A DNA stretch of 64,000 bases from NCBI RefSeq assembly GCF_021991875.1, contig NZ_JAHLKR010000008.1, positions 186,001 to 250,000 of the forward strand. Reading direction: 5' to 3'. The translations under genes were made by a program, and so were the position numbers. Below are positions 1 through 9,724 of the stretch, in pieces. The number at the start of each line of letters is the position of its first letter. The first letter of the stretch is position 1. The notes under the pieces were generated by a model. That model ran no database searches. It saw nothing but the letters and a program-made list of their open reading frames with translations, and was not told the DNA's origin. Origin of the DNA: Mycetohabitans sp. B8. Lineage in GTDB: Bacteria > Pseudomonadota > Gammaproteobacteria > Burkholderiales > Burkholderiaceae.

Positions 1-565
1 TATCGCGCAGGTCGTCGCCGACGTAGACCGTGCTGGTCGGTGCGATACCGAGCTGCTGCGCGGCCAGCAACAGCGGCGCCGGGTGGGGTTTCGGGTGCGG
101 GGTGGTATCGCCGCCGATGACGCATCCGGCGTCGGCGGCTAGGCCCAGCCGAGCGATCAGTGGCAATGCCAGCCGTTCGACCTTGTTCGTGACGATGCCC
201 CACGGAATGCCGCGCGCGGACAGTCCATTAAGCAATGGACGCATGCCGTCGAACAGCGTCGTGTCGACGCAAAGATCGGCCTCGTAGTTGGCGAGAAACT
301 CTTCCCGCATCGCGCTGAAATCGGGGTCTTGGGGCCGGATGCCGAATGCGCCGCCGAGCAGTCCGCGTGCACCGGCCGATGCCAACGGACGTAACCTCTG
401 CAGCGGCACCTCGGGTAAGCCGCGCACGCGGCGCATCTTGTTGACCGCCGCCGCCAGATCCGGCGCGGTATCGGCGATCGTGCCGTCTAAGTCAAACAAG
501 ACCGCGCAGCACGTCGCGAGCACGGCGGCGGGCAACGTGGGGCACGACGAGAGCGTGTCTGTCAT
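1..565 (-). CDS. gph: Phosphoglycolate phosphatase (HAD family), 3' end outside window
   Basis: Predicted to hydrolyse 2-phosphoglycolate to glycolate in the cytoplasm, clearing the product of DNA 3'-end repair. Reading the minus strand from the ATG at 565 gives about 188 codons without a stop, running off the left edge. The HAD motif I, FDLDGTIADT, holds the nucleophile and acid Asp at residues 25 and 27. A VTNK motif II and a late VGDDLRD motif (last HAD acid pair) are present, so only the extreme C-terminus is missing. The start lies 11 bp after the ubiG stop, which suggests an ompA-ubiG-gph transcription unit as in other Burkholderiaceae. A non-Gph HAD phosphatase is possible but less likely given the neighbours. 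Confidence 0.9.
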   Translation of the reverse strand, partial: MTDTLSSCPTLPAAVLATCCAVLFDLDGTIADTAPDLAAAVNKMRRVRGLPEVPLQRLRPLASAGARGLLGGAFGIRPQDPDFSAMREEFLANYEADLCVDTTLFDGMRPLLNGLSARGIPWGIVTNKVERLALPLIARLGLAADAGCVIGGDTTPHPKPHPAPLLLAAQQLGIAPTSTVYVGDDLRD

Positions 566-576
566 GTCATCGCGGC

Positions 577-1281
577 TCACGCGGTGCGTCGGCACGCGAG
601 CATGTAATTGATGCGGGTATCGTCGGTCAGCGCGAAGCGCTGGCCGATCGGGTGATAGGCAACCCCCTTGAACTCGTGCGCGAGCAATCCGGCGTCGCGA
701 ACGAATGTGGCCAGTTCCGATGGCTTGATGAAGCGCTGATAGTCGTGTGTGCCGCGCGGCAGCATTCGCATCACGTATTCGGCGCCGATCACTGCGAATA
801 AGTAGGCTTTCAGGTTCCGGTTCAGCGTTGAGAAGAACACCCAGCCGCCCGGCTTCACCAGCCGCGCACAGGCGCGCACGATGCTTGCCGGCTGCGGCAC
901 GTGCTCCAACATCTCCATGCAGGTAACCACGTCATAGGTCGCCGGCTCGCGATCGGCGAGCGCTTCCGCGGAGATTGCTTCGTATTCAACGTTCGTCACG
1001 CCGCTCTCCAGGCTGTGCAGGTCGGCGACGCCCAGGGCGTCCTCGGACAAATCGATTCCCTTGACCGACGCGGCGCCCAGTTGCGCAATGGACTCCGACA
1101 GGATGCCGCCGCCGCAGCCGACGTCGAGCACCCGTTTATCGGGCAAATGGGCGTGCGAGTTGATCCACGACAGTCGCAGCGGGTTCATGTCGTGAAGCGG
1201 CTTGAATTCGGCTTTGGGATCCCACCAGCGATGGGCGAGATCGCTGAATTTCTGTAGTTCGTGTGGATCGGCGTTGGTCAT
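577..1281 (-). CDS. ubiG: Ubiquinone biosynthesis O-methyltransferase UbiG
   Basis: SAM-dependent methyltransferase carrying out both O-methylations of the ubiquinone ring. The 234-residue product has the class I SAM motif VLDVGCGGG at residues 51-59 and the typical UbiG opening with HRWWDP and [14 protein letters not shown] chose the ATG at 1281 ([12 protein letters not shown]); an upstream in-frame start at 1311 would add ten residues lacking family similarity. gph follows 11 bp later on the same strand. Length and motifs are normal. Confidence 0.95.
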   Translation of the reverse strand: MTNADPHELQKFSDLAHRWWDPKAEFKPLHDMNPLRLSWINSHAHLPDKRVLDVGCGGGILSESIAQLGAASVKGIDLSEDALGVADLHSLESGVTNVEYEAISAEALADREPATYDVVTCMEMLEHVPQPASIVRACARLVKPGGWVFFSTLNRNLKAYLFAVIGAEYVMRMLPRGTHDYQRFIKPSELATFVRDAGLLAHEFKGVAYHPIGQRFALTDDTRINYMLACRRTA

Positions 1282-1480
1282 GATGACGGTCAAGGCAGGA
1301 GGCGGCAGCAAGGCGGCGCGACGCGCCGCCGCGAACTGCTCGCGCGGTTAATATCGCGCGGCTAATAATGTCCAGTATATCGGGCCGCCGGCGTGCCGGC
1401 AAAGCGGTGCCCGCGCGATGATGTCGCGACTGGCGTCGAGCGGAGCGTACGGCGCAGGGCGTGACGCTAGGATGAGGGCG

Positions 1481-1507
1481 AAAAAAAGCCCTGCCAATGC
1501 AGGGCTA
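1481..1507 (-). terminator. Rho-independent terminator downstream of ompA
   Basis: Perfect 8-bp stem (agccctgc / gcagggct, 1487-1494 and 1499-1506) with a CAAT loop. On the minus strand it is followed by seven T. It lies just after the ompA stop at 1534, so most ompA transcripts should end here and ubiG/gph would depend on readthrough or their own promoter. Confidence 0.85.
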
Positions 1508-1533
1508 GGTATCTCGGTGGCGAGCAAGCCGAC

Positions 1534-2283
1534 TTATTGCTGCGGCTGGCTTGACGTACCGACGGGCTGGCTCAACGTATCAACGGGCTGGTTCGACGTA
1601 CCGACGGGTTGACTCGACGGATCGACGACCTGGCTCGTCGTGCCGACGACTTCTACTTCCACGCGACGGTTCGGTGCCAGGCACTCGATCAGCGCCTTGC
1701 GGTTCTTCTGGTTGCAGTCCGTCACGACCGGATTACGCTTACCCTTGCCTTCCGTGTAGATGCGGTTGGCGGGGATGCCTTTGCTGATCAGATACGTCTT
1801 CACCGCTTGCGCACGGCGCAGAGATAGATGGTCGTTGTACTTGTCCGAGCCGATCTTGTCGGTGTAGCCCGTGGCGACGACCACTTCGAGATTCAGGCCC
1901 TGGATTTTCGATGCTAGATCATCGAGCTTTTCCGTGCCGGCCGGCTTCAGCACCGCCTTGTCGAAGTCGAACAGCGTGTCCGCTTGATAGGTGACCTTCT
2001 GGCTCGTGATGATCGGTGCCGGTACGACCGGCGGCGGGGGCGCCGGCGGCGTAGGAGCTTGAGCCACCAGAGCGCCGTCGCACTTCGCGTTCGCGGTGGC
2101 CGGGGTCCAGAACGCATCGCGCCAGCAAAGCTCGCTCGTGCCGTTCATCCACACGTATTCGCCGGTGCCGTTTGCCCAGTTGTCGTTGGCGGCTTGTCGC
2201 GAAGCCGGCACCGACTGTGCCGATGCGGATGCAGCCATAACCGCGGTAGCTGCAATGAACGCGAGCTTTGAAAGTTTATTCAT
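1534..2283 (-). CDS. ompA: OmpA-family outer-membrane protein with C-terminal repeat tail
   Basis: Outer-membrane/peptidoglycan-anchoring protein of 249 aa. Residues 1-22 are a signal peptide ending ASA before QS. A Cys-containing N-terminal domain (ELCWRDAFW...AKCDG) follows, then a Pro-rich hinge (APTPPAPPPPVVPAP) and a C-terminal OmpA peptidoglycan-binding domain of about residues 95-215, ending in NRRVEVEVVG. The unusual part is the last 35 or so residues: degenerate heptads of the form SQPVGTS / NQPVDTL / SQPVGTS, encoded by a visible DNA tandem repeat at about 1540-1650. A strong GAGGAG ribosome-binding site precedes the ATG at 2283. It is divergent from gyrA. Confidence 0.93.
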   Translation of the reverse strand: MNKLSKLAFIAATAVMAASASAQSVPASRQAANDNWANGTGEYVWMNGTSELCWRDAFWTPATANAKCDGALVAQAPTPPAPPPPVVPAPIITSQKVTYQADTLFDFDKAVLKPAGTEKLDDLASKIQGLNLEVVVATGYTDKIGSDKYNDHLSLRRAQAVKTYLISKGIPANRIYTEGKGKRNPVVTDCNQKNRKALIECLAPNRRVEVEVVGTTSQVVDPSSQPVGTSNQPVDTLSQPVGTSSQPQQ

Positions 2284-2862
2284 ATTTCTCCTCTCGAAAT
2301 TGAGATTACCGCAGCTTTACTGCGAGCCTGTTGACGAAGACAAGTCAGACATTGCGCGAAGTATAACATTATGGCAGTGCGGAAAACCGATGTATACGCT
2401 TCGAACAGTGTCTGACTTGTGCGCCACATTTTGCCATACCGGCCCTATCCAACGATAAATTTCTCCTCCTCGCTAGGCCCTGCTCCAGCAATTGTGGTTT
2501 GCCCGCAACACTCGCCGAAGCACCGTCCGGCTTGGCTGGGCGACATGGGTCAACAGCATTGGGTGACGGCGTTGAGAAAAGGGGGATGAATCGAGCGGCG
2601 AATCGCGACATTCACGCGCGAGTCGTTGCGGCTCGTGTGCCCGCTGGCCCGCTGGCGTGGCACGGCGCTTGAGGTTCGGGGGCAGCGCGCCGTTGAGGCT
2701 GTGTGCCTGCTCGCGCGCGGCAGTGCGCGAGCAGGCCGCTGGGGCTCGCATGCTAGAATCGCGTGATACGCGTTGTCCGCTACCGCCACGCCGGTACATG
2801 CGCCCACGCCACGCCCGCGGCCCGGGGCCGGCACCGCCAGAGTTCGTCACAGACACCAATAA
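2284..2862. other. Divergent intergenic region between ompA and gyrA
   Basis: No convincing gene in these 579 bp. The ompA side carries its ribosome-binding site and a TATACT hexamer on the minus strand at 2360-2365 without an obvious -35. The gyrA side has a perfect 12-bp inverted repeat (2705-2716 with 2725-2736) immediately before an extended -10 at 2751-2759. The middle (about 2470-2690) is G+C-rich with no recognised feature. Confidence 0.6.
2705..2759 (+). promoter_or_regulatory. Candidate gyrA promoter with 12-bp inverted repeat
   Basis: TGCTAGAAT at 2751-2759 is an extended -10 (TGn plus TAGAAT). The -35 position has no match to TTGACA but lies at the foot of a perfect inverted repeat, gcctgctcgcgc / gcgcgagcaggc, with an 8-nt loop. 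gyrA begins about 104 bp downstream. Assignment rests on sequence pattern only. Confidence 0.4.
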
Positions 2863-5466
2863 ATGGATCAATTCGCCAAAGAGACCCTGCCTATTTCTCT
2901 CGAAGAGGAAATGCGCCGCTCCTACCTCGACTACGCGATGAGCGTGATCGTGGGCCGCGCGCTGCCCGATGCGCGCGATGGGCTTAAGCCGGTGCATCGG
3001 CGCGTGCTCTATGCGATGCATGAGCTGAACAACGACTGGAATCGCGCGTATAAGAAGTCCGCGCGGATCGTCGGGGATGTGATCGGTAAATATCACCCGC
3101 ACGGCGACAGCGCGGTCTACGAGACCATCGTGCGCATGGCGCAGGACTTCTCGCTGCGCTACATGCTGGTGGACGGGCAGGGCAACTTCGGTTCGGTCGA
3201 CGGCGACAACGCCGCGGCGATGCGCTACACCGAGATCCGACTCGCAAAGATCGGCCATGAGCTGTTGGCCGATATCGACAAGGAGACCGTGGACTTTGAG
3301 CCGAACTATGACGGCAGTGAGACCCAGCCGCAGGTGTTGCCAGCGCGGATTCCGAACCTGTTAATCAACGGCTCGTCCGGTATCGCGGTCGGCATGGCGA
3401 CGAATATCCCGCCGCATAACTTGAACGAAGTCGTCGACGCGTGCCAGCACCTGCTAAACCATCCGCATGCATCGATCGACGAGTTGATTGAGATCGTTCC
3501 GGCCCCCGACTTCCCGACGGCGGGGATCGTCTACGGCGTGCAAGGCGTGCGCGACGGCTATCGTACCGGCCGCGGCCGCGTCGTGATGCGTGCCAAGACC
3601 CATTTCGAGGAGATTGACCGCGGCCAGCGCATGGCGATCATCGTCGACGAGTTGCCGTACCAGGTGAACAAGCGCTCGCTGCTCGAGCGCATCGCCGAGC
3701 TGGTCAACGAGAAGAAGATCGAGGGCATCTCCGATATCCGTGACGAGTCCGACAAGAGTGGCATGCGCGTGGTGATCGAGCTCAAGCGCGGCGAAGTGCC
3801 GGAAGTCGTGCTCAACAATCTGTACAAGAACACGCAGCTGCAGGATACGTTCGGCATGAACATGGTCGCGCTGGTTGACGGTCAGCCGAAGCTGCTGAAC
3901 CTGCGCGAGTTGCTCGAGTGCTTCCTGTCGCACCGGCGCGAAGTCGTCACGCGCCGCACCCTTTATGAGTTACGCCGCGCGCGCGAGCGCGGCCACGTGC
4001 TGGAAGGCCTGGCGGTGGCGCTGGCGAACATTGACGAGTTCATTGCGATCATCAAGGCGGCGCCGACGCCGCCGATCGCGAAGCAGGCGTTGATGACGCG
4101 CGCGTGGGACTCGGCGCTAGTGCGCGACATGCTGTCGCGCGCGCAAGGCGAAACCCCGGGCGGGCGCGATGCGTTCCGCCCCGATGGGCTGGCGCCCATC
4201 TTCGGCATGCAATCCGATGGGCTGTACAAGCTATCGGACACGCAGGCGCAGGAAATCCTGCAGATGCGCCTGCAGCGCTTGACCGGTCTTGAGCAAGACA
4301 AGATCACCGCCGAGTATCGCGAGGTGATGGCGCAGATCGCCGATCTGCTGGATATCCTGGCCAAGCCGGAGCGTATCCGCACGATCATCGCCGACGAGTT
4401 GGTCGCGATCAAGGCGGAATTCGGCGACCCGAGGCGCTCTCAGATCGAATTGAACGCCACCGAGCTTGGTACCGAGGACCTGATCACGCCGCAGGACATG
4501 GTCGTCACAATGTCGCACGCTGGCTACATCAAGTCGCAGCCGCTGTCCGAGTATCGTGCACAAAAGCGCGGTGGTCGCGGTAAACAGGCGATCGTGATGA
4601 AGGACGACGATTGGATCGAGACGTTGTTCATTGCGAACACCCATGATTACATCCTGTGCTTCTCGAACCGTGGACGCGTGTACTGGCTCAAGGTCTACGA
4701 GGTGCCGCAGGGCTCGCGCAACTCGCGCGGCCGGCCGATTGTGAACATGTTCCCGTTGCAGGAAGGCGAGAAAATCAACGTGGTGCTGCCGGTCAAGGAA
4801 TTTTCGGCCGACAAGTTCGTGTTCCTTGCCACGTCGCTTGGCACGGTGAAGAAGACGCCGCTGGAGGCGTTCTCGCGGCCGCTCAGGAAGGGCATCATCG
4901 CGGTGGGGCTCGATGATGGCGATTTCCTGATCGGTGCGCAGATCACCGACGGGCAGCATGACGTGATGCTGTTCTCCGACGCTGGCAAGGCGGTGCGGTT
5001 CGATGAGAACGACGTGCGGCCGATGGGGCGGGAGGCACGCGGCGTGCGTGGCATGCAGCTCGAAGACGGCCAGCAGGTGATCGCGTTGCTGGTGGCCGGC
5101 GGCGAGTCGCAATCGGTGCTGACCGCGACCGAGAACGGCTACGGCAAGCGCACGCCGATTGCCGAATACACGCGGCATGGGCGTGGCACGAAAGGTATGA
5201 TCGCAATCCAGACCTCGGAGCGCAATGGCCGGGTGGTCGCCGCGACGCTGGTCGAGCCGGACAGCGAGATCATGCTGATTACGACTGCCGGTGTGCTGAT
5301 CCGTACCCGGGTTTCCGAAATCCGCGAGATGGGCCGCGCAACGCAAGGTGTTACACTAATTAGCCTTGACGAGGGCACCAAGCTGTCGGGCTTGCAGCAG
5401 ATCGCCGAGACCGACGCGGAATCCGATGCCGAATCTGACGCGGATACCGGTGACGCCGACGAATGA
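2863..5466 (+). CDS. gyrA: DNA gyrase subunit A
   Basis: Breakage-reunion subunit of type II topoisomerase; with GyrB it introduces negative supercoils. The 867-aa protein keeps E. coli numbering through the quinolone-resistance region: Ser83, Glu87 and catalytic Tyr122 ([10 protein letters not shown]). The GyrA box QKRGGRG lies in the C-terminal beta-pinwheel, so it is gyrase rather than ParC. The C-terminus ends in an acidic tail rich in DAES/DAD repeats. Glu at position 87 is noteworthy because most proteobacterial GyrA carry Asp there. Start [17 protein letters not shown] is canonical. Confidence 0.98.
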   Translation: MDQFAKETLPISLEEEMRRSYLDYAMSVIVGRALPDARDGLKPVHRRVLYAMHELNNDWNRAYKKSARIVGDVIGKYHPHGDSAVYETIVRMAQDFSLRYMLVDGQGNFGSVDGDNAAAMRYTEIRLAKIGHELLADIDKETVDFEPNYDGSETQPQVLPARIPNLLINGSSGIAVGMATNIPPHNLNEVVDACQHLLNHPHASIDELIEIVPAPDFPTAGIVYGVQGVRDGYRTGRGRVVMRAKTHFEEIDRGQRMAIIVDELPYQVNKRSLLERIAELVNEKKIEGISDIRDESDKSGMRVVIELKRGEVPEVVLNNLYKNTQLQDTFGMNMVALVDGQPKLLNLRELLECFLSHRREVVTRRTLYELRRARERGHVLEGLAVALANIDEFIAIIKAAPTPPIAKQALMTRAWDSALVRDMLSRAQGETPGGRDAFRPDGLAPIFGMQSDGLYKLSDTQAQEILQMRLQRLTGLEQDKITAEYREVMAQIADLLDILAKPERIRTIIADELVAIKAEFGDPRRSQIELNATELGTEDLITPQDMVVTMSHAGYIKSQPLSEYRAQKRGGRGKQAIVMKDDDWIETLFIANTHDYILCFSNRGRVYWLKVYEVPQGSRNSRGRPIVNMFPLQEGEKINVVLPVKEFSADKFVFLATSLGTVKKTPLEAFSRPLRKGIIAVGLDDGDFLIGAQITDGQHDVMLFSDAGKAVRFDENDVRPMGREARGVRGMQLEDGQQVIALLVAGGESQSVLTATENGYGKRTPIAEYTRHGRGTKGMIAIQTSERNGRVVAATLVEPDSEIMLITTAGVLIRTRVSEIREMGRATQGVTLISLDEGTKLSGLQQIAETDAESDAESDADTGDADE

Positions 5467-5548
5467 CGGCTGGCTGGATCCAGGTCGGCTGAGTGTGGCT
5501 GCTGCGTGGGCGCTGGGTCGACAGAACAACTTTTTCATGGGAGTCGTG

Positions 5549-6148
5549 ATGCAAAAACAATTCAAGCAGTGGATGTTGCTGGCCCTTTTCGTGCCGACAT
5601 TGGCGATGGCACAGGCGCTGCCTGCCCAGGGCGGCGCGGCCTCGACCCCCAGTGCAGCGCCGATCGATCCGGCCAAGCAGGCCGCTATCAAGGACCTGCT
5701 CGATGCGATCGACGCACCGAAGCTGGTCGGCGCTATTGCCAACAGCGCACAAATGCAAGCCAAGCAACTGGTGCCGGCGATCCTGTCCGACGCGCTGACC
5801 GAAAACAAGGCGCTCAACGACAAGCAGAAGCAGGCCGCCGTGCCAACACTGCAAAAGCATGCGGTGCCCAAGCTCGTAGAAGCCGCCGGCACGGTATTTA
5901 GCAGCGAACCATTCCGCCAGGATGCGATGCAGGCGCAGTATGATGCGTATGCGAAGTACTATTCGACATCGGAAATCAAGGACCTGACGGCGTTCTACAA
6001 GAGCATGACCGGTCGCAAGTTCATCGAGGTGCAGGATCAGGTAGGCCGCGACGTGGTCAGTGGCCTGATGCAGAAGTACATGCCGGCATCGATCAAGGCG
6101 ACGCGCGAGCAAGCCGATAAGGAAGTGGCCGCGGTCAAGGCGAAGTAA
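5549..6148 (+). CDS. DUF2059 periplasmic protein
   Basis: Secreted protein of 199 aa, function unknown. Residues 1-21 form a signal peptide (hydrophobic core [10 protein letters not shown], cleavage after AMA). The C-terminal half has the DUF2059 signature, with [22 protein letters not shown] at about residues 140-161. The ATG at 5549 is preferred: it has GGGAG seven bases upstream and gives a clean signal peptide. An ATG at 5537 adds four residues; the longer open frame back to 5366 overlaps gyrA and is not used. This protein commonly sits between gyrA and serC in Burkholderia. Confidence 0.85.
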   Translation: MQKQFKQWMLLALFVPTLAMAQALPAQGGAASTPSAAPIDPAKQAAIKDLLDAIDAPKLVGAIANSAQMQAKQLVPAILSDALTENKALNDKQKQAAVPTLQKHAVPKLVEAAGTVFSSEPFRQDAMQAQYDAYAKYYSTSEIKDLTAFYKSMTGRKFIEVQDQVGRDVVSGLMQKYMPASIKATREQADKEVAAVKAK

Positions 6149-6336
6149 CGTCGGCCGCGGATGCGCGCCGCCCCATGCAGGTGGCGTGGCGGCGCGTGAA
6201 CGGTGGGGCGGGTGCCGCCAGCCGTTTGGCGGTGCCGCGATGGCGATGTCATCATGGCCGTTTGCGAGGCTGCAAGCGGCCATTGCTTTTTTCGACGCAG
6301 ACGCGTTGTTTGCGTCCGTTTCACCCAGAGTGCCAA

Positions 6337-7419
6337 ATGCGAGCGTTCAATTTTTCGGCGGGCCCCGCGGCGCTGCCTGAAGAGGTATTGCAACAGGCTG
6401 CCGACGAGATGCTCGATTGGCATGGCTGCGGCATGGGCGTGATGGAAATGAGCCACCGCGGCCGGGCGTTCTCATCGATCCACGAGCGGGCATTGCTCGA
6501 TCTGCGGGAACTGCTGGCCGTGCCGGCCAGCCACCAGATCCTGTTCCTGCAAGGCGGCGGGCTCGGCGCGAACGCGATTGTGCCGATGAACCTGCTTGGC
6601 TCGCGCTCGAGCGCGGATTTCGTGTTGACCGGCGCGTGGACGCAGAAATCCTATCACGAGGCAAAGAAGTATTGCAGCGCGCATATTGCCGCATCGGGCA
6701 AGACTCATGCGGGCTTCACGCGGATGCCGGCAGTGTCGGAATGGCGGCTCAGCGATGATCCTGCGTACGTGCACGTGTGCTCGAACGAAACGATTGACGG
6801 CGTCGAAATGTTCGAGTTTCCCGACCTGGGCAATGTGCCGCTGGTGGTCGATGCGTCGTCGCACATTCTGTCGCGTCCGATGGACGTGGCCAAGTGCGGT
6901 GCATTGTTTGCCGGCGCGCAGAAGAACATCGGCATTGCCGGCTTGACGATCGTGATCGTGCGCGAGGATCTGCTGGATCGGGCGCTCGCGATTTGCCCGT
7001 CGGCGTTCGAGTGGAAGACGATTGCCGCGAACAACTCGATGTACAACACGCCCCCCACGTATGCAATCTATGTCGCCGGGCTGGTGTTTCAATGGCTGAA
7101 GCGTCAGGGTGGTCTTGCCGCGATCGAGGCGCGCAATATCGAGAAGGCCACGCTGCTGTATGACTTCATCGACGGCAGCGATTTTTACTCGAACAAGGTC
7201 GAACGCGGGTCGCGCTCCAGGATGAACGTGCCGTTCTTTCTCGCTGACGAATCGCGCAACGACGATTTCCTGGCCGGCGCGAACGCGCGGGGGCTATTGC
7301 AACTGAAGGGCCACAGGTCCGTTGGCGGCATGAGGGCATCGATTTACAACGCGGTGCCGTTGGACGGCGTCAAGGCGCTCGTCGAATACATGAAGGAATT
7401 CGAGCAACGCCGCGCCTGA
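6337..7419 (+). CDS. serC: Phosphoserine aminotransferase
   Basis: PLP enzyme converting 3-phosphohydroxypyruvate and glutamate to phosphoserine, and the equivalent step of pyridoxal phosphate synthesis. The 360-aa length matches the family. N-terminal [15 protein letters not shown] and the PLP-lysine motif AGAQKNIG are clear, as is a C-terminal [15 protein letters not shown] phosphate-binding segment. The start is the ATG at 6337 ([11 protein letters not shown]). First gene of a serC-pheA-(hisC remnant)-tyrA-aroA run on one strand. Confidence 0.97.
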   Translation: MRAFNFSAGPAALPEEVLQQAADEMLDWHGCGMGVMEMSHRGRAFSSIHERALLDLRELLAVPASHQILFLQGGGLGANAIVPMNLLGSRSSADFVLTGAWTQKSYHEAKKYCSAHIAASGKTHAGFTRMPAVSEWRLSDDPAYVHVCSNETIDGVEMFEFPDLGNVPLVVDASSHILSRPMDVAKCGALFAGAQKNIGIAGLTIVIVREDLLDRALAICPSAFEWKTIAANNSMYNTPPTYAIYVAGLVFQWLKRQGGLAAIEARNIEKATLLYDFIDGSDFYSNKVERGSRSRMNVPFFLADESRNDDFLAGANARGLLQLKGHRSVGGMRASIYNAVPLDGVKALVEYMKEFEQRRA

Positions 7420-7463
7420 GGTCGCATGGACCCAGGACCGGTTTTTCACGGGCCGATGTTGCG

Positions 7464-8546
7464 ATGGACGAAGCACTGAATCTGAAACTTAAGCCATTGC
7501 GCGAGCGCATCGACGGGATCGACCGGCAATTGATCGCGCTGCTGAACCAGCGCGCGCAAGTTGCCCTCGAGGTCGGCGAGGTCAAGAAGGCGTATCACGC
7601 GCCCGTGTTCCGGCCGGAGCGCGAGCAGCAGGTGATCTCGCGTCTGCAAGCATTATCCGCCGGGCCGTTGGGCAGCGAGCATATCGCGTTGATCTGGCGC
7701 GAGATCATGGCGGCGAGCCGCCAACTTGAGAAAGCACAGCGGGCTGCGTACCTGGGCCCGGAGGGCACCTATAGCGAGCAGGCGATGCTCGGCTATTTCG
7801 GCCAGTCAATGATCGGCTTGCCGTGCGTGTCGATCGACGAGGTGTTCCGCTCGGCCGAGGCGGGGACAGCTGATTTTGGCGTCGTGCCTGTCGAGAATTC
7901 GACCGAAGGCGCAGTGTCGCGCACGCTGGACCTGTTGCTCGAGACGTCGCTGCAGATCAGCGGTGAACTATCGCTGCCGATCCGACATCATCTGCTCACG
8001 CAAAGTGGCACGTTGCAAGGGGTCACGCGGGTGTGCGCGCACGCGCAGGCGCTCGCGCAGTGCCAGAACTGGCTCTGTGTCAACGCGCCGCTGCTCGAGC
8101 GCCAGGCGGTGTCAAGCAATGCCGAGGCTGCCCGGGTGGCGGCGGCCGAGCCCACCGTCGCGGCGATCGCCAGCGAACGCGCCGGGACGCAGTACGGCTT
8201 GCAGACCGCGTTCGCGTTGATCCAGGACGATCCACGCAATCGTACGCGTTTTCTGATCATCGGCGGCGATCCGCCGGGTGCGACGGGCTGCGACAAGACG
8301 TCGGTGATCTTCTCGGTGAAGAACGAGTCGGGCGCCGTGTTCCGGATGCTCGAGCCGCTGGCACGGCATCGTGTATCGATGAGCCGTTTCGAATCGCGCC
8401 CGGCACGTAGCAGTGCGTGGGAGTATTTTTTCTATATTGATCTCGAAGGCCATCGGCACGACGCAGCGGTCGCGGCCGCGCTTGCCGAGTTGGAGCATGC
8501 CGGGGCCTATGTGAAGATACTCGGCTCCTATCCACGGGCCCGGTAG
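7464..8546 (+). CDS. pheA: Bifunctional chorismate mutase / prephenate dehydratase
   Basis: Makes prephenate from chorismate and then phenylpyruvate, toward phenylalanine. In 360 aa there is an AroQ-type chorismate mutase domain (about 1-90, LRERIDGIDRQLIALLNQR). A prephenate dehydratase domain follows (about 95-275, with YLGPEGTYSEQA and the catalytic RNRTRFLIIG). The C-terminal ACT domain carries the ESRP motif for Phe feedback control. It lies 44 bp after serC and is followed by a relic of hisC. Confidence 0.96.
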   Translation: MDEALNLKLKPLRERIDGIDRQLIALLNQRAQVALEVGEVKKAYHAPVFRPEREQQVISRLQALSAGPLGSEHIALIWREIMAASRQLEKAQRAAYLGPEGTYSEQAMLGYFGQSMIGLPCVSIDEVFRSAEAGTADFGVVPVENSTEGAVSRTLDLLLETSLQISGELSLPIRHHLLTQSGTLQGVTRVCAHAQALAQCQNWLCVNAPLLERQAVSSNAEAARVAAAEPTVAAIASERAGTQYGLQTAFALIQDDPRNRTRFLIIGGDPPGATGCDKTSVIFSVKNESGAVFRMLEPLARHRVSMSRFESRPARSSAWEYFFYIDLEGHRHDAAVAAALAELEHAGAYVKILGSYPRAR

Positions 8547-8650
8547 GGTCCGCGCCGGCGGGCCCTCCGGTGGCAGCCGGCGTCTGATCGCCATCGCCTG
8601 CCACGGCCGTTGGCCAACCTCGTCGTCATTTGTCTGGAGCCTGAAAATCC

Positions 8651-8747
8651 ATGTCAGCCATGCAATACGGTCTGTCCCACGTGCGTGCGCTTGCCCCAAA
8701 CCGAAGTGTTCGTCGCCGCGCTGCGAAAGGCACTGGCGCCGTGCTAA
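8651..8747 (+). pseudogene. hisC: hisC relic: start and end of a histidinol-phosphate aminotransferase joined by deletion
   Basis: In other Burkholderia a hisC gene of roughly 1.1 kb lies between pheA and tyrA. Here only about 97 bp survive. From the ATG at 8651 the reading MSAMQYGLSHVRALAP resembles the HisC N-terminus. From 8700, in another frame, TEVFVAALRKALAPC then stop (8745-8747) resembles the HisC C-terminus. The two parts meet near 8697-8700 out of frame, so the product cannot work. Histidine synthesis would need another HisC elsewhere. The homology is from memory of family sequences, not a database search. Confidence 0.7.
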
Positions 8748-8789
8748 TCCAGCACGCGCATACCGTGCACCTCATTAGACTATCGTATC

Positions 8790-9710
8790 GTGGCCGTGTT
8801 CTCTTTTAATAAACTTGTCGTCGTCGGCGTCGGGCTGATCGGCGGCTCATTGGCGTTGGCGCTGCGCGAGCGCCACGGCGGCACCGGCAAGATCGTCGGT
8901 GTCGGTCGCAGCGCCGGCTCGCTGCGCACGGCGCTCGAGCGGCGCGTCATCGATGAGGCGGTTTGGGTTGACGATAACGCCGCGCTGGCCGGCGCGTTGC
9001 GCGGCGCGGATCTGGTCGTGCTGGCGACGCCCGTTGCGCAGACCCGTGCGCTGCTCGAGGCTATCGCGCCGCACTTGGAGCGCTTCACGATCGTCACCGA
9101 CGCGGGCAGCACGAAGCACGACGTCATTGCTGCCGCCCGCGCCGCGCTAGGCGCGCGGCTTGCGCAGTTCGTGCCCGGGCATCCGATCGCCGGGCGCGAA
9201 TCCAGCGGGGTCGAGGCGGCGCTTGCCGACTTGTATGTGGGACGCAACGTGGTGTTGTGTCCGCTTGCGGAGAACCCGCGCGCCGTGGTGGACCGGGTGG
9301 CCGCCATGTGGGAGGCGAGCGGTGCCTCGCTGCATGAGATGACTGCGCAGCAGCACGATGCAGTTTTCGCCGCCGTCAGCCACTTGCCGCATGTGTTGTC
9401 GTTCACGCTCGTCGAGACGATCCTGCGTGCGCCGGACGCGGCGTTGAAGCTCTCGTTCGCTGGCGGGGGCTTTCGCGACTTCACGCGGATCGCGGCGTCG
9501 AGTCCGGAAATGTGGCGCGACATTTGCGTGGCCAACCGTGATGCGCTGCTGGATGGGATCGATGCTTACTCGGCCGTGCTCGCGACAGTGCGCGCGGCAA
9601 TCGCTGCGGGCGACGGTGCGACGCTCGAAGCGCTGTTCGCGCGTTCGCGCAGTGCGCGAGCGCAATGGGGCCATGAGCGTGACGCGGCGTCCGGGCTCAA
9701 GCGGTGCTGA
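8790..9710 (+). CDS. tyrA: Prephenate dehydrogenase
   Basis: NAD(P)-dependent oxidative decarboxylation of prephenate to 4-hydroxyphenylpyruvate, for tyrosine. The 306-aa product has the dinucleotide fold motif [10 protein letters not shown] at residues 11-20, STKHD at the Rossmann/dimer boundary, and [14 protein letters not shown], the hallmark TyrA motif. I use the GTG at 8790; the open frame from the hisC relic runs into this start. The end overlaps the aroA ribosome-binding site (AAAGGAG at 9709-9715), so tyrA and aroA are probably translationally linked. Confidence 0.95.
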   Translation: MAVFSFNKLVVVGVGLIGGSLALALRERHGGTGKIVGVGRSAGSLRTALERRVIDEAVWVDDNAALAGALRGADLVVLATPVAQTRALLEAIAPHLERFTIVTDAGSTKHDVIAAARAALGARLAQFVPGHPIAGRESSGVEAALADLYVGRNVVLCPLAENPRAVVDRVAAMWEASGASLHEMTAQQHDAVFAAVSHLPHVLSFTLVETILRAPDAALKLSFAGGGFRDFTRIAASSPEMWRDICVANRDALLDGIDAYSAVLATVRAAIAAGDGATLEALFARSRSARAQWGHERDAASGLKRC

Positions 9711-9724
9711 AAGGAGCTTCTATC

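Noticed and set aside
4231-5346. Minus-strand open frame of 371 codons opposite gyrA
   Set aside because: Antisense shadow of gyrA; composition is His/Arg/Leu-rich as expected from the complement.
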